A stretch of DNA of 37,369 bases from Treponema sp. (GCA_016297405.1 JAEDGP010000016.1:1-37369); one strand, 5' to 3'. Positions 1 through 10,134 are shown, numbered from the stretch's first letter. Translations and numbers: made by a program. The notes: generated by a model not told the origin, from the sequence alone.

Positions 1-16
1 CTTATTGGACAGCTTT
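1..16. repeat. Partial copy of dispersed palindromic element (right arm)
   Basis: The first bases, CTTATTGGACAGC, match the right end of the palindromic element found whole at 3163-3285, where CTTATTGGACAGCC is followed by a T tract. The rest of this copy would lie left of the window. Here the T tract is degenerate (TTTGA). It lies upstream of the alpha-amylase gene, like the copy at the far right end upstream of the second amylase. Confidence 0.6.
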
Positions 17-144
17 GACTGGATTTTGATTTTCATCAACCAAGCGGATTTTTCATTCGCTCCCCCTAAAATCATTTTCATCTTATTTGCTCATCATATA
101 GAAAAATACGTTAATTATAAAAGTCAGAATCCGTAAATAAAAAT

Positions 145-172
145 TTGTTATACGCCATTCCTATGTTAAAAT
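145..172 (+). promoter_or_regulatory. Candidate promoter of the alpha-amylase gene
   Basis: A TTGTTA box (145-150) and a TAAAAT box (167-172) are separated by 16 nt, giving a plausible sigma-70 type promoter with a leader of about 20 nt before ATG 198. The bases around the -35 (AATTTGTTATA) resemble half of the palindrome found at the two lipoprotein promoters (10267-10283 and 12754-12770), but its position relative to the promoter differs, so shared regulation is only a possibility. Confidence 0.5.
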
Positions 173-197
173 TAAAAGAATGAAATAAGGTGGTTGT

Positions 198-1610
198 ATG
201 AAAATCAAAAAAATTCTTGCTGGTGCTACGTTGGCGCTCCTTGGACTTTGCAATAGCTTTGCTCAGACAAAGGAATCCGTAAAGAATGGTTCTATTCTTC
301 ACTGCTGGTGCTGGTCATTTAAAACAATCGAAAAGAATCTTCCAAAAATTAAGGAAGCCGGCTGGTCTGCTGTTCAGACTTCACCTGCCAATACATGTCT
401 TGAAGGCGATTACGGCGGACTTGAATTGATGAGCGAAGACCTTAGCGGAAAATGGTATTACCATTATCAGCCAACAGACTGGAAAATCGGAAACTACCAG
501 CTTGGCACTAGAGATGATTTTATTTCCATGTGTAAAAAAGCAGATGAACTGGGAATTGCTGTTATTGTAGACGTTCTTCCAAATCACACAACTCCAAGAT
601 TAGACAAGGTTTCCCCAGAATTTTACGAAGCTGTGGGTGGCAAAGACAAAATGTTCCATAAAGGAAACGAGCGGGGAATTTCCAACTATAGCGATCGTCT
701 TGAATGTACAACTTATCAAATGGGCGGTCTTCCTGACGTAAACACAGAAAATCCACTTTTCCAGGCATATTTCATGAAATACATGAATGACCTTATTGAT
801 TGTGGCGCAGACGGTTTCCGATTCGATACTGCAAAACACATCGGTTTGCCAGATGATCCAAAAGATCCTTACAGCAAGGAAAACAATTTCTGGCCAATTT
901 TCACAGGACTTCAGCCAATCAACGGAGAAATGCTCCACAACAAAGACAATCTGTTCATATACGGTGAAGTTTTACAAGGCGGTAACTCTCGTGAAGGCGC
1001 ATACGGAAAATACATGGGCGTAACAGCCAGCAGCTACGGCAGAATCGTTCGCGACGCAATCAAAAACGGAAAGATGAGTGCAAAAGGTCTTTTGGATTGG
1101 AAAAACGATGCCGGCCCAGACAAAATCATTACATGGGTTGAAAGCCATGACACTTATGCAAACCAAGGTGAATCCGCTGCCCTTTTGAATTATCAGATTC
1201 GCTGCGGTTATGCTTTGATTGCGGCCAGAAAAGGCGGCACACCATTATTCTTCAACCGACCAAAAGGAAAGGAAGGTGTACAGTTCCCAGGAGCTTCAAA
1301 AATCGGAGATTCGGGGAACGACGAATTCTTCAACAAAGAAGTTATTGAAGTGAACAAATTCAGAACAGCTTTTGCCGGCACTGAAGAAGAACTTATTCAG
1401 GGAAGCGATACAGGCGTTCTTTGCATAAAGCGTGACAATCGGGGTGTTGTAATCATCAACTCAAAAGCAAGGGGTTCTGGTACTGTAAACCTGGACATAA
1501 ACCTTGCAGACGGTGTTTACAAAGACCGTGCGCACAATATAAAATTCAATGTCAAAAACGGAAAACTTTCTGGCAAAATAAAAGCCAAAACAGTTGCCGT
1601 TATTTACTAA
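198..1610 (+). CDS. Secreted GH13 alpha-amylase
   Basis: This 470-aa protein is a glycoside hydrolase family 13 enzyme, expected to cut alpha-1,4 bonds in starch or maltodextrins outside the cytoplasm. A signal peptide is visible (MKIKK, a hydrophobic stretch to about residue 20, likely cleavage after SFA). The GH13 catalytic residues are in standard motifs: nucleophile D210 in GFRFDTAKH, acid/base E257 in FIYGEV, and transition-state D318 in VESHDTY; VDVLPNH (124-130) is conserved region I. Residues 425-470 look like the C-terminal beta domain. No carbohydrate-binding module or lipobox is seen, so it is probably periplasmic or released. The start is supported by an AAGG Shine-Dalgarno at 187-190. 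The permease gene follows after 20 nt. It shares the FDTAKH/CDTAKH and GGLPDV signatures with the larger amylase at 32872-37269. Confidence 0.93.
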   Translation: MKIKKILAGATLALLGLCNSFAQTKESVKNGSILHCWCWSFKTIEKNLPKIKEAGWSAVQTSPANTCLEGDYGGLELMSEDLSGKWYYHYQPTDWKIGNYQLGTRDDFISMCKKADELGIAVIVDVLPNHTTPRLDKVSPEFYEAVGGKDKMFHKGNERGISNYSDRLECTTYQMGGLPDVNTENPLFQAYFMKYMNDLIDCGADGFRFDTAKHIGLPDDPKDPYSKENNFWPIFTGLQPINGEMLHNKDNLFIYGEVLQGGNSREGAYGKYMGVTASSYGRIVRDAIKNGKMSAKGLLDWKNDAGPDKIITWVESHDTYANQGESAALLNYQIRCGYALIAARKGGTPLFFNRPKGKEGVQFPGASKIGDSGNDEFFNKEVIEVNKFRTAFAGTEEELIQGSDTGVLCIKRDNRGVVIINSKARGSGTVNLDINLADGVYKDRAHNIKFNVKNGKLSGKIKAKTVAVIY

Positions 1611-1630
1611 ACTGGAGGATGTGATAACTA

Positions 1631-3142
1631 ATGGAAAATCACAAGATTTACGGGCCACATGACAAGCCGCCAATCCAGAAATGGATTCCGCTGAGCTTCC
1701 AGCATGTATTTGCGATGTTTGGAGCAACGATTCTTGTTCCACTTTTAACAGGACTTAGCACTTCAACTGCTTTGTTCACCGCTGGTACAGGAACTTTGCT
1801 TTACATTCTTGTTACAAAAGCAAAGGTTCCCGCCTTCCTGGGCTCTTCGTTCGCTTTTATTCCAGCGTTAATTGGAATTGGGCAGCAATACGGAGTGCCT
1901 TATGCAATGGGAGGCGCAATATGCGCAGGTATTTTCTATTGTATTGTTGCAGCAATCGTTCGCATCACCGGAAAGGGCTGGATTGACAAAGCATTGCCAC
2001 CAGTAGTAATCGGTTCGGTAATCATTGTAATCGGTATTTCATTGGCACCAACAGCCATTGGCGAAGCTTTCTTCACAAACCAGACTACTGAAGTTGAAAA
2101 GCTGGCAATTCAATATAAAGATGATAACGACAACATCCAGTATATTGAAATGTCAGAAAGCGTAAAAGAAGCTTATATAAGCGATCCGTTAAACGCAGAA
2201 AAGACTTTGGCTGCAGCCGTAAACAAAGATGGCACTGAACAGATTTCAGAAGTAAAAGCTACAAAACATACTTTCAAGCAGACAACTTCTGTTTATTCCC
2301 TTGTTGCACTTAGCATTGCTGCAGTCACACTTTTTGTAGCTATTCTTGCAACAACATTCGGCAAAGGATTCACCGGCACAATCTCAATCCTTATCGGTTT
2401 GCTTGGTGGCTATTTCTTCACTTTGATCATGGGGCTTTTCTTCCCGGAATACAAATTCATTGATTTCACGAACGTAAGCAATGCCAAATGGTTTGGTCTT
2501 CCATTTCTTCAGATGGCAGAAGACGGAAGCTATTTCTGGATGGTTCCAAAATTCAACATCGTTGCAATCCTTACATTTGTGATCATTTCCATTTCTACAA
2601 TCTGCGAACACCTTGGAGATACTCTTACCACTTCAACTGTTGTTGGACAGGACTTCACAAAAGATCCAGGACTTCACAGAACTTTATGCGGGGACGGTAT
2701 TGCAACCGCATGGGCTGCAGTTTGGGGCGGACCTCCAAACACAACTTATGGAGAAAACGTTGGTGTTATGGCAATCACTAAAGTATACTCGGTTTGGGTA
2801 ATCGGTGGTGCCGCTGTAATCGCAACAATTCTTTCGTTCTGTCCAAAATTTGGAGCTTTGATCGGCACTCTTCCAACTCCAGTTTTAGGCGGAATCTGTA
2901 CTTTGCTTTATGGCATGATCGCTGCCAGCGGTCTTAGAACGATCGTAGAAAAAGGCGTTGACTACAAGAAAAAGCGCAACCTTACGATTTCTTCTGTAAT
3001 CCTTGTACTTGGAATTGGCGGCGGATTGCTCCAGTTCAAAATCGGTTCAGACTTTACGTTCCAGCTTGGCGGCGTAGCTTTCGCAACTGTAATTGGCATT
3101 ATTTTGAATCTGATTTTACCACAGGAAAAAGAAAGCGAATAA
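1631..3142 (+). CDS. uraA: NCS2 family nucleobase (uracil/xanthine) permease
   Basis: This 503-aa polytopic inner-membrane protein belongs to the nucleobase:cation symporter-2 family. It starts with the typical segment QKWIPLSFQHVFAMFGATI (16-34) and has the family's two glutamate motifs, CEHLGD (E326) and GGPPNTTYGENVG (E375), which in UraA contact the base and the proton path. It is longer than E. coli UraA (429 aa), mainly because of a hydrophilic insertion at about residues 148-218 between two membrane segments. Substrate cannot be set by eye: uracil is most likely, xanthine or other purines are possible. GGAGG at 1614-1618 is about 12 nt from the ATG, slightly long. It may be cotranscribed with the amylase just upstream. 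The palindromic element at 3163 probably ends its transcript. Confidence 0.85.
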   Translation: MENHKIYGPHDKPPIQKWIPLSFQHVFAMFGATILVPLLTGLSTSTALFTAGTGTLLYILVTKAKVPAFLGSSFAFIPALIGIGQQYGVPYAMGGAICAGIFYCIVAAIVRITGKGWIDKALPPVVIGSVIIVIGISLAPTAIGEAFFTNQTTEVEKLAIQYKDDNDNIQYIEMSESVKEAYISDPLNAEKTLAAAVNKDGTEQISEVKATKHTFKQTTSVYSLVALSIAAVTLFVAILATTFGKGFTGTISILIGLLGGYFFTLIMGLFFPEYKFIDFTNVSNAKWFGLPFLQMAEDGSYFWMVPKFNIVAILTFVIISISTICEHLGDTLTTSTVVGQDFTKDPGLHRTLCGDGIATAWAAVWGGPPNTTYGENVGVMAITKVYSVWVIGGAAVIATILSFCPKFGALIGTLPTPVLGGICTLLYGMIAASGLRTIVEKGVDYKKKRNLTISSVILVLGIGGGLLQFKIGSDFTFQLGGVAFATVIGIILNLILPQEKESE

Positions 3143-3162
3143 CGTTCACACATAACAAAAAT

Positions 3163-3285
3163 AGGCTGTCCCAAAAGTATAAATTGTAGTGGTCATTGAG
3201 CCTGTCGAAATGACTATCACACTAAATGTGGTGGTTTCGACAAGCTCAACCACCGCAATACAAACTTATTGGACAGCCTTTTTTT
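3163..3285. repeat. Dispersed palindromic element, copy A (acts as terminator)
   Basis: Outer arms AGGCTGTCC (3163-3171) and GGACAGCCT (3271-3279) can pair and are followed by a T tract on the plus strand. Inside are two smaller hairpins: GTCATT with AATGAC around GAGCCTGTCG, and GGTGGTT with AACCACC. It lies between the convergent permease and addA genes, so it likely terminates the permease transcript. Related copies lie at 11299, 17941 and 37295, with a fragment at position 1. Confidence 0.8.
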
Positions 3286-3297
3286 CAAACAAGCTTT

Positions 3298-6200
3298 TTA
3301 CGCAAGCTTTTCAAACAAAGCTGAATCAACCTTTTGATTTGCATATTCCGTAATATCCACCGCTTTGTGGAAGCGCAGATAATAAAGATAACAGCGAATC
3401 TGATCTGGACTGACGCCAAGCAAATCTGCGGCGGCCCGCCTGTAGCAAGTCTGCTGATAGAAATACAGTTCCGGCTTTAGATTCATATCAGTCTTGTAGT
3501 CCACAATTGTGAATGTGCCGTCTTCATTCTGAAAAAGCAAGTCCAGCGAGCCGGTAAAAATCCAGCCGTCAATGCTGGTGCGGTAAGTCCATTCGGGCCG
3601 CACAATGCCGCCACGTTTTTTGCAGGCAAAAAGCTCTGATCCAAGTTTTGAATTTGCAAATCCGACTTTCATTTTGCGACAAAGCTCAAAAAGCAAAATC
3701 TGGTCCCTTTCCGACAAACTCAAAGCATAAGATTTCAGATTCTCATCCTCAAAGCTTTTGCCATTTGCATAACATTCCATAACAAAATGCGCCAAAGTTC
3801 CAAAATCCGCATACGAAAACTTATATTGCCTTTGCTCAGGAATATCGCTTTGTTTTACAACATTGCTTTTTTGCTCAATTATTTCATTGATTCTGCCATA
3901 TTCAGCCAAAGGAACATCAGAAAAATGCAAACCGCATTCCGGAGCCTGAACCATCTCCAATGCACTTGGAGAAAGCCGCTTAACAGCAAGCTTTGGCGTT
4001 TGAATTATTTTCGCATTTTTATAAGTTTCTTCCCTTTGTGCGCAAAGCTCTTCACGTTTTTTATCCGTAGAAGAAAGTTGCGCAGAACTTTCATTACGAG
4101 CTTTCCATAAAAGATTTTTTGGCTTTGCTCCAATCAACATAAAATCAAATGGAGCTTGTGGATTAAACGGAAAAGCTATATCTTCGTAAGCAGAAAGGGC
4201 TTTTTGTCCATCAATATAAAAGTTCGGATAGTACTGAGTCAAAAGGTTTGCTATGAGCGTTTTATCAGACTGGGACGAAATCGAAATACCTTTTCTTTTA
4301 TCTGTTTCGCCAGCTGTTTCCAGGCTTCCAACAATATAAAAATCTTTTACAGCGCGAGTACATGCCACATAAATCACACGGCGAGATTCTGCCAAAGCTT
4401 TCTTATCCGCAAGATCCTTCTGACGGATAAAGAAAAAATTATCATCTCCATCTGGAAGCTTTACGGAAACACCATTTTCGTCGTCAAAAAAATAATTTTC
4501 CGTTTTGTCAGATTTTGGAGCGCCACTGATTCCCCAGATGAACACATGATTAAATTCCAGACCTTTGCTTTTGTGGATTGTCATGATCTGCACGCCATCT
4601 TGTTTTTCCAGTGGATAACTGACTTCTTTTACATCAAGCTCAGTCCCATCTGCATTCCATGTATTTATTTCCGCTGCTTTTATCTGACCCAGCTGATCGA
4701 TGAACCAGCCAACGCTTTTTCCTGCCTGGTCACACTCCCGGGCAATTTCATACAGCAAATCGTAATGCTCTCCAAATGCTTCCACCTGAGAATTGAGCAG
4801 AGTCTCAAATCGATAACCTGAATCATACCAAAGCACATCAAGAGTCTGAGTAAGAGGCCGCCCTAAGGACTTTTCCTTTTCTTCCATGAACAGTTTTTTG
4901 GCATCCAGATATTTTTCAAATTCTTCATTTGAAAGATCAGCTCTTAAAATCTCATCGTTCTTATCATCAAAGAATTTTTCATGGGACAAAATCGTTTCCA
5001 TGCTCACCTGGGAAAGGCCGGCAAAAGGAGAACGCAAATAAGAAGCAAAGGCTGTCACATCCGATGGATAAACGCAAAGCCTCAAAAAATTGTAAAAATC
5101 ATTTACAGGTCCATCGCTAAAAATTTTTGCCTGCTGATCCAATGAATATGGAATTTCAAAATAATCAAGCCAGCGGGTAAGAACATCACGTTTACTTCGG
5201 CTTTTTTCCAGAATCGCAAAATCAGAATAACTTCCATCAGGATCTTTACTGTGCATTTCTTTAATTTTTGATGCAATGAAATACGATTGAGTTTCGTCGC
5301 TATCCATAAGATGATTCAATGACATTTCATTCTCAAGTTCATTTGTCTTAAGGAAGAACGCCATGTGGGCACAACAATTATCCTGGGTTATGGTAACCGG
5401 CGGAAAAACAACTTTATTTGCCACGTCTGGTTTTGTTGCGCAAGAGTCACAGCTGTATCCAGCTTCATAAAGCTGATCCAATGGCACATCTTTCATGAAA
5501 ACTGATCCAGGCAAAACACAGTTATCATCCTTTGGATGTGGAACATCAGGAACAGGAACAAGAACACCACCCTGAGCTCTGTGGCCGCCAAAAATATGGT
5601 TGAACGAAGAAAGCAATTCAGCTGTTGAACGATAATTGTTGGTCATATGCAAAAACGCGTCTTGCCCATTCAAAGAAACCAGATCGTTTTTCAACTGATT
5701 GAATACTGCAACATCAGCGCCACGGAATTTATAGATAGACTGCTTTTCATCCCCAACAAAGAAAAGCTTATTCTGTTCCAGCATAGGAAGGAGCGATTTG
5801 CGCAGTGCATCTGAGTCCAGGCTATTTTTTGGGAAAGGCGCTTCTTTTTTCGGATCAATAGAAAGAAGGAACAGCAAATCGCGGTTCGCACCGTTATTAT
5901 CCTGAAACTCATCTATCATGATTTTTTTGTAAGCGGCACATTCCTGGCGGCGAATATCATCCTGCTCAACCAAGGTGCGCAAAGCCATTTCACTAACATC
6001 CTTAAAGGTCAAAGCCCCGGATGAACGCTTTTCCCAGTTTATTTCAAGCAAAAATTCATCAAGCAGTGCAAAAAGTCCTTCAAAATACTTAAAATTAAAG
6101 ACGTAATTTATTAAAGAACGCAAGAATCTTGCCGTTGAGTTTAATTCCACTGGATCACCAGCTTTTCCACGAGCCTGTTTAATCAAAGTTTTCAATGTAT

Positions 6201-7146
6201 CTGAACCTTTAAGTATAAAACTGGCAAAAGTATCAAAAGCATTGATTAATTTTTCGAGTTTTTCCTGCAATTCCCCTGCAGATTCATCAAAATCTTTTGA
6301 AGAAAGTCTCCTTCCGTTCCATAAATCTTCAAAATCACAATAGATTTTATATGCATCTTCCAGTTTTTCGATTTTATTTTTACCAGGCTTTTCCGCAACA
6401 TATTCGTCATACTCTTTTTTAAGAGCCGCAATAATTGCTGGATAAGGAGTACATTTTAAAACTTCCGGATCGGTACACCCGCTGTTATTAAATCCCATCA
6501 AATAATTAAACGCCTGACACACTTTTTCCTTTTGGATTTCAATGAAAGTGGAAAAGATGTTTTCTGGAGTTGCAAGACTTGTGTAATTTGCGATTATGGA
6601 TGCAAAAAAATCTTCCGCAAAAGTTTGCAGTTCTCCAGGCTTTGAAAACGCAAGGACAGCAGGATTATCGCGATGGGCCAGAACAAATGACAACGCTTTT
6701 GTCTTAATGCCAGAAATACTGTCCGCTGAGCCAGTAGTAAAATCCGGGCGAATGCCATAACGATTTGCGCTTTGCCTCAAAACGCCGCCGCAATAGGAAT
6801 CCAAAGTCTGAATATGCACATTGGCAAAATCATCCAAAGCTTTTTTCGCTCTATCCCGTTGTGGTTGCGGAGTTTTTTCATTATTTGCGAATTTTCCAAG
6901 ATTGCTGTAAATGCGGGCATACATTTCTGCGGCGGCTTTTTTTGTAAAAGTCAAAGTAAGAATCTGGGAAGCCCCAATATTTTCGTTTTCCATAATAAGC
7001 CAGGCAAACCTTGTGGCCAAAGTCTGGGTTTTTCCAGAACCTGCTCCAGCGGCTACAATAGTATTTATGTTACTGCAGCAGACTTTCCTTTGTGATTCAT
7101 CAAGTTTTCTATCCAACAAATCAAGATATTCGTATTTCTTTTCCAT
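3298..7146 (-). CDS. addA: AddA-type helicase-nuclease (UvrD/RecB family)
   Basis: This 1282-aa protein is the ATP-dependent 3'-5' helicase and nuclease subunit of an AddAB (RecBCD-like) enzyme that resects double-strand breaks for recombination. It has a Walker A motif GAGSGKT (34-40), a DExx motif in IMIDEFQDNN (D412, E413), the motif GDEKQSIYKFRGA, and TIHKSKGLEF further on. The C-terminal RecB-type nuclease centre is intact: D1202 in GSLDLLF, then D1216 and K1218 in VDYKTD. The length fits AddA. The start at 7146 has GGTGG about 8 nt upstream. It lies 12 nt after the addB-like gene on the same strand, the usual addB-addA order, so the two are almost certainly an operon. Confidence 0.92.
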   Translation of the reverse strand: MEKKYEYLDLLDRKLDESQRKVCCSNINTIVAAGAGSGKTQTLATRFAWLIMENENIGASQILTLTFTKKAAAEMYARIYSNLGKFANNEKTPQPQRDRAKKALDDFANVHIQTLDSYCGGVLRQSANRYGIRPDFTTGSADSISGIKTKALSFVLAHRDNPAVLAFSKPGELQTFAEDFFASIIANYTSLATPENIFSTFIEIQKEKVCQAFNYLMGFNNSGCTDPEVLKCTPYPAIIAALKKEYDEYVAEKPGKNKIEKLEDAYKIYCDFEDLWNGRRLSSKDFDESAGELQEKLEKLINAFDTFASFILKGSDTLKTLIKQARGKAGDPVELNSTARFLRSLINYVFNFKYFEGLFALLDEFLLEINWEKRSSGALTFKDVSEMALRTLVEQDDIRRQECAAYKKIMIDEFQDNNGANRDLLFLLSIDPKKEAPFPKNSLDSDALRKSLLPMLEQNKLFFVGDEKQSIYKFRGADVAVFNQLKNDLVSLNGQDAFLHMTNNYRSTAELLSSFNHIFGGHRAQGGVLVPVPDVPHPKDDNCVLPGSVFMKDVPLDQLYEAGYSCDSCATKPDVANKVVFPPVTITQDNCCAHMAFFLKTNELENEMSLNHLMDSDETQSYFIASKIKEMHSKDPDGSYSDFAILEKSRSKRDVLTRWLDYFEIPYSLDQQAKIFSDGPVNDFYNFLRLCVYPSDVTAFASYLRSPFAGLSQVSMETILSHEKFFDDKNDEILRADLSNEEFEKYLDAKKLFMEEKEKSLGRPLTQTLDVLWYDSGYRFETLLNSQVEAFGEHYDLLYEIARECDQAGKSVGWFIDQLGQIKAAEINTWNADGTELDVKEVSYPLEKQDGVQIMTIHKSKGLEFNHVFIWGISGAPKSDKTENYFFDDENGVSVKLPDGDDNFFFIRQKDLADKKALAESRRVIYVACTRAVKDFYIVGSLETAGETDKRKGISISSQSDKTLIANLLTQYYPNFYIDGQKALSAYEDIAFPFNPQAPFDFMLIGAKPKNLLWKARNESSAQLSSTDKKREELCAQREETYKNAKIIQTPKLAVKRLSPSALEMVQAPECGLHFSDVPLAEYGRINEIIEQKSNVVKQSDIPEQRQYKFSYADFGTLAHFVMECYANGKSFEDENLKSYALSLSERDQILLFELCRKMKVGFANSKLGSELFACKKRGGIVRPEWTYRTSIDGWIFTGSLDLLFQNEDGTFTIVDYKTDMNLKPELYFYQQTCYRRAAADLLGVSPDQIRCYLYYLRFHKAVDITEYANQKVDSALFEKLA

Positions 7147-7158
7147 AATTCATCCACC

Positions 7159-10134
7159 CTACTCGCTTTTTTTCAGTCGTTTTACAGGATTTCCGCCAAC
7201 CTTAAAAATGCTGCGGCAAACACTTTTGTATTTGCAAACCGCACAATTGCGCATTGGCTCAAAAAGGTGCGCATTTCGCTTTGGATCAACCACCGGCTCA
7301 AAATTACTCTGATCTACCGATTCCTTAAATTCCTTTGCAGCCTCTATGGCAAAATTCATAGTTTCTTCATAATCCTGAACAGTTTCAGAAGAATTGCGTT
7401 TTTTTGGAATCACAGAAGCCACAGTTGCCTTTTGAATGGATACAAACGCTGCTTTTGAAGGATTAAGTTTATTTTCCTGCGCCAGCTTTACATACAACGG
7501 AATCTGAAAATCCCCCAGCATATAAGAATTTTCGCCAGTTTTCGCCAGTTTTTCCTGAATCCAGCAATCTCCACTTTTCTTTGTGCTTGATTTCTTGTAA
7601 TCCAGAATCACATCCGAATCAACATCAGACATTACACAGTCAATTTTTCCATAAAGGCACAAATCTTCATCCTGCAGATAAGCCCAATACTCCTTTTCCA
7701 GCTGACTTGGCGAAAAATCCGGGTAAGTGCTGAAAACAGTCAAAATCATTTTGTACAGGATATTCACAATTGCGTTCTTCTGACTTTTTATCATGTCCAA
7801 AACAAGGGGCATTTTTGAATAATGGCGCAAAACCACAGCTTCATCAAAACTTTTTTCTATAAGGCTCAAAACCGTTTTTTCAAAAGAACCAGTTTGTCTT
7901 TCGCTTTTTTCACCACCGGCAGTACTTTCATCCTGCAATACAGGACTTATTTTCTGATCGCGAATAGATTCCATTACCTTCTGGACAATCAGATGATAAA
8001 GGTTTCCCATTTCAAACTGATCCATCAAATCCGTTTCCAGCGAATCTTCCTTCATCTGCAAAACCGAAGAAAAAAGCCACTTTCGGGGGCAAGGATAAAA
8101 AGCATTCAAATCCGTCTGAGTAATTTTTATTTTATCTGGACCGGTTTTTGGATTTTCAGCACAGATTCTGTTCATGTCTTCATAAAGCTTGTGGTGAACT
8201 TTTTTCTGCAGTTCATCGCAAACAGAATAATCAGCCTGGCTTTCTTCTGAAGAATAAAGCTTTTTCTTCCAGGCTTCAAATTCTTTTACCTGCAGATGAC
8301 TCAACGTTTTTGGCGCCTGCTCAGAATCTTTTCCATGACAGAACCACAATTTTTCATTTTTCACAAAATCATCTTCATCCCTGAAAGTTGATTTGTTTTC
8401 ACCCGTAACCTTATCTTCCACGCTTAAAAATTTATGCGGAATCGCAAAACCGTCAAATGTGTTTTCGGAACAAGTAAAATACTGCTTACCTTCATCTGCA
8501 AATTTGTTGTAAAGCCACAGAAACTGTTTTGAAACGTCCACAGTTCCCATTCCCAATGTCTTTCGTTTGATGTCATTCAAAAAATCCAGCTGCTTGAACG
8601 TTACTGACACATCATTCTGGCTGCAATTAAGCACAAAATTGTATTTGTATGCAGAGCAGGCAGCTACCCTGTAATTAAAAACATTCACCCCGTCACTGGA
8701 ATTTTGAGGAGTATAGGTTTTGCCCTTCAATTCATTCAGGAAAAATTCAAATGGATTTTGAACCGAAAATCCCATCTGTTCAAAATAATCTTTTTCGATT
8801 TGACTAAGCTCTTCCAGATATTTTATTGAGCGGCTCAAAATGTTATTTGCGCTTTCGGTAAATCTTTCTTCATCAAGAAAACCGTTTTTAAATGCAAACC
8901 AACCGGTGCGTACCTCCTCAAAGGTTTTTGCCTCACAAATTCTATTCACCGCAGCCTTAAGTTTGCTGTACCGCTCCAGAATCAGATTCGTTTCGTTTCC
9001 ACCAGTACTAAGGGTTTCTACCCAGGAATCAGTTACCTGATCATCATCCCATGTTTTTTTATAGGAACAAAGACAGTGCCGTTCACATCCCACTTTTATC
9101 AGTTCCAGCATCCAGTCAGAAATTTGCCCATTTTCGTTTGCCTTGCTCCATGGCACATAACCGTTCAGCAAAAGTTCCCGCACACTTTCATAGGAAAAAT
9201 CCGTTTTTTTACATTCATTCAAAAGCTCAAAAATATTTCCGGCACAATTAACCGTAAACGGAAAGCCTGCGCGCACCACAAAAGGAATACAATAATTACG
9301 AAATTCCCTTTCGATATATGGCCGCACATTTTCCAGATTCGGCACATGAACGGCAATCTGGTTCCACATCACGCCCTTTTCCACAAGCCTTCTGATATTA
9401 AGCGCCGTTTTGCGCAATTCCGTGCGGGAATTTTCGTATTTTGTGCCACAAATCCTGGCATCTTCAAGTGACGGCACTTTTACAATCTGCACATTCTGCG
9501 CATTTTTCAAAATCCCTTCATATTCCAGAAAATCTTCCAGAATTTCTGGATAGAACAAAACAAAACCAGTTCCATTTTCCGCAAAATCAGGATTGCACCA
9601 GGCTTGCTCAAACATCTTGTGATTTTCCAAAAAATCGCAATAACGCTGATAAAGCTTTTCGTAATCCTGATCTTCACCATCAGGATCAATTCCGTTCTGC
9701 TCAATCTTTTCCACAAAACGTTTATGCCACATATCAAGAGCCGTAAGATTTTTAGAAAGCCAGTCCGTAAAGAAAAGCGCATTTTCTGCGAATTGAGGAT
9801 TTATAATAGTAGAAAAAAACAGCGGGGCACCATTTTTTTTAGCCTGTGCGTTTTCTTCCAGAATCTGGTAGACAAAAAATTTTCGCAAAATGGAAGGAAT
9901 AGCATGATAACCGTCTTTCCTGACAGAAAGATACTGTTCCTTAAAGTTATCCCAAGGCAAAAATCTTCCCAGGTCCACGGTTTTTACTCCAGATTCTTCA
10001 GGATTTTGAACCACCCAATCTGCCCAGGTGTTTGTATCGATGTCAGTTGGAAAAACAAATATCACATCTTTTTTTTGAAGCTTGTCTTTTAGAACTTTGC
10101 GGATTTCCAACGGTTCAATTATCTTCTCACTCAT
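7159..10134 (-). CDS. addB: AddB-type PD-(D/E)XK nuclease subunit with Fe-S cysteines
   Basis: This 991-aa protein is read as the AddB partner of the following addA gene. The C-terminal part has a RecB-family nuclease motif (VILDYKKS) bracketed by the four cysteines typical of the AddB iron-sulfur cluster: C682 in PCPRKW, and C964, C967 and C973 in CAVCKYKSVC. The N-terminus begins with DVIFVFPTDIDTNTW, where B. subtilis AddB has a Walker A loop, and no GxxxxGKT is visible. Helicase-like ATP binding therefore seems lost, as in other divergent AddB proteins. The start is ATG 10134, because GGGAG lies just upstream; the reading frame extends to a TTG at 10146 that includes this Shine-Dalgarno. 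First gene of the addB-addA operon. Confidence 0.85.
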   Translation of the reverse strand: MSEKIIEPLEIRKVLKDKLQKKDVIFVFPTDIDTNTWADWVVQNPEESGVKTVDLGRFLPWDNFKEQYLSVRKDGYHAIPSILRKFFVYQILEENAQAKKNGAPLFFSTIINPQFAENALFFTDWLSKNLTALDMWHKRFVEKIEQNGIDPDGEDQDYEKLYQRYCDFLENHKMFEQAWCNPDFAENGTGFVLFYPEILEDFLEYEGILKNAQNVQIVKVPSLEDARICGTKYENSRTELRKTALNIRRLVEKGVMWNQIAVHVPNLENVRPYIEREFRNYCIPFVVRAGFPFTVNCAGNIFELLNECKKTDFSYESVRELLLNGYVPWSKANENGQISDWMLELIKVGCERHCLCSYKKTWDDDQVTDSWVETLSTGGNETNLILERYSKLKAAVNRICEAKTFEEVRTGWFAFKNGFLDEERFTESANNILSRSIKYLEELSQIEKDYFEQMGFSVQNPFEFFLNELKGKTYTPQNSSDGVNVFNYRVAACSAYKYNFVLNCSQNDVSVTFKQLDFLNDIKRKTLGMGTVDVSKQFLWLYNKFADEGKQYFTCSENTFDGFAIPHKFLSVEDKVTGENKSTFRDEDDFVKNEKLWFCHGKDSEQAPKTLSHLQVKEFEAWKKKLYSSEESQADYSVCDELQKKVHHKLYEDMNRICAENPKTGPDKIKITQTDLNAFYPCPRKWLFSSVLQMKEDSLETDLMDQFEMGNLYHLIVQKVMESIRDQKISPVLQDESTAGGEKSERQTGSFEKTVLSLIEKSFDEAVVLRHYSKMPLVLDMIKSQKNAIVNILYKMILTVFSTYPDFSPSQLEKEYWAYLQDEDLCLYGKIDCVMSDVDSDVILDYKKSSTKKSGDCWIQEKLAKTGENSYMLGDFQIPLYVKLAQENKLNPSKAAFVSIQKATVASVIPKKRNSSETVQDYEETMNFAIEAAKEFKESVDQSNFEPVVDPKRNAHLFEPMRNCAVCKYKSVCRSIFKVGGNPVKRLKKSE

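Noticed and set aside
4156..4821. 221-aa plus-strand open frame
   Set aside because: It lies wholly inside addA on the opposite strand, whose conserved helicase motifs run through the region, and its composition is that of a coding-strand shadow.
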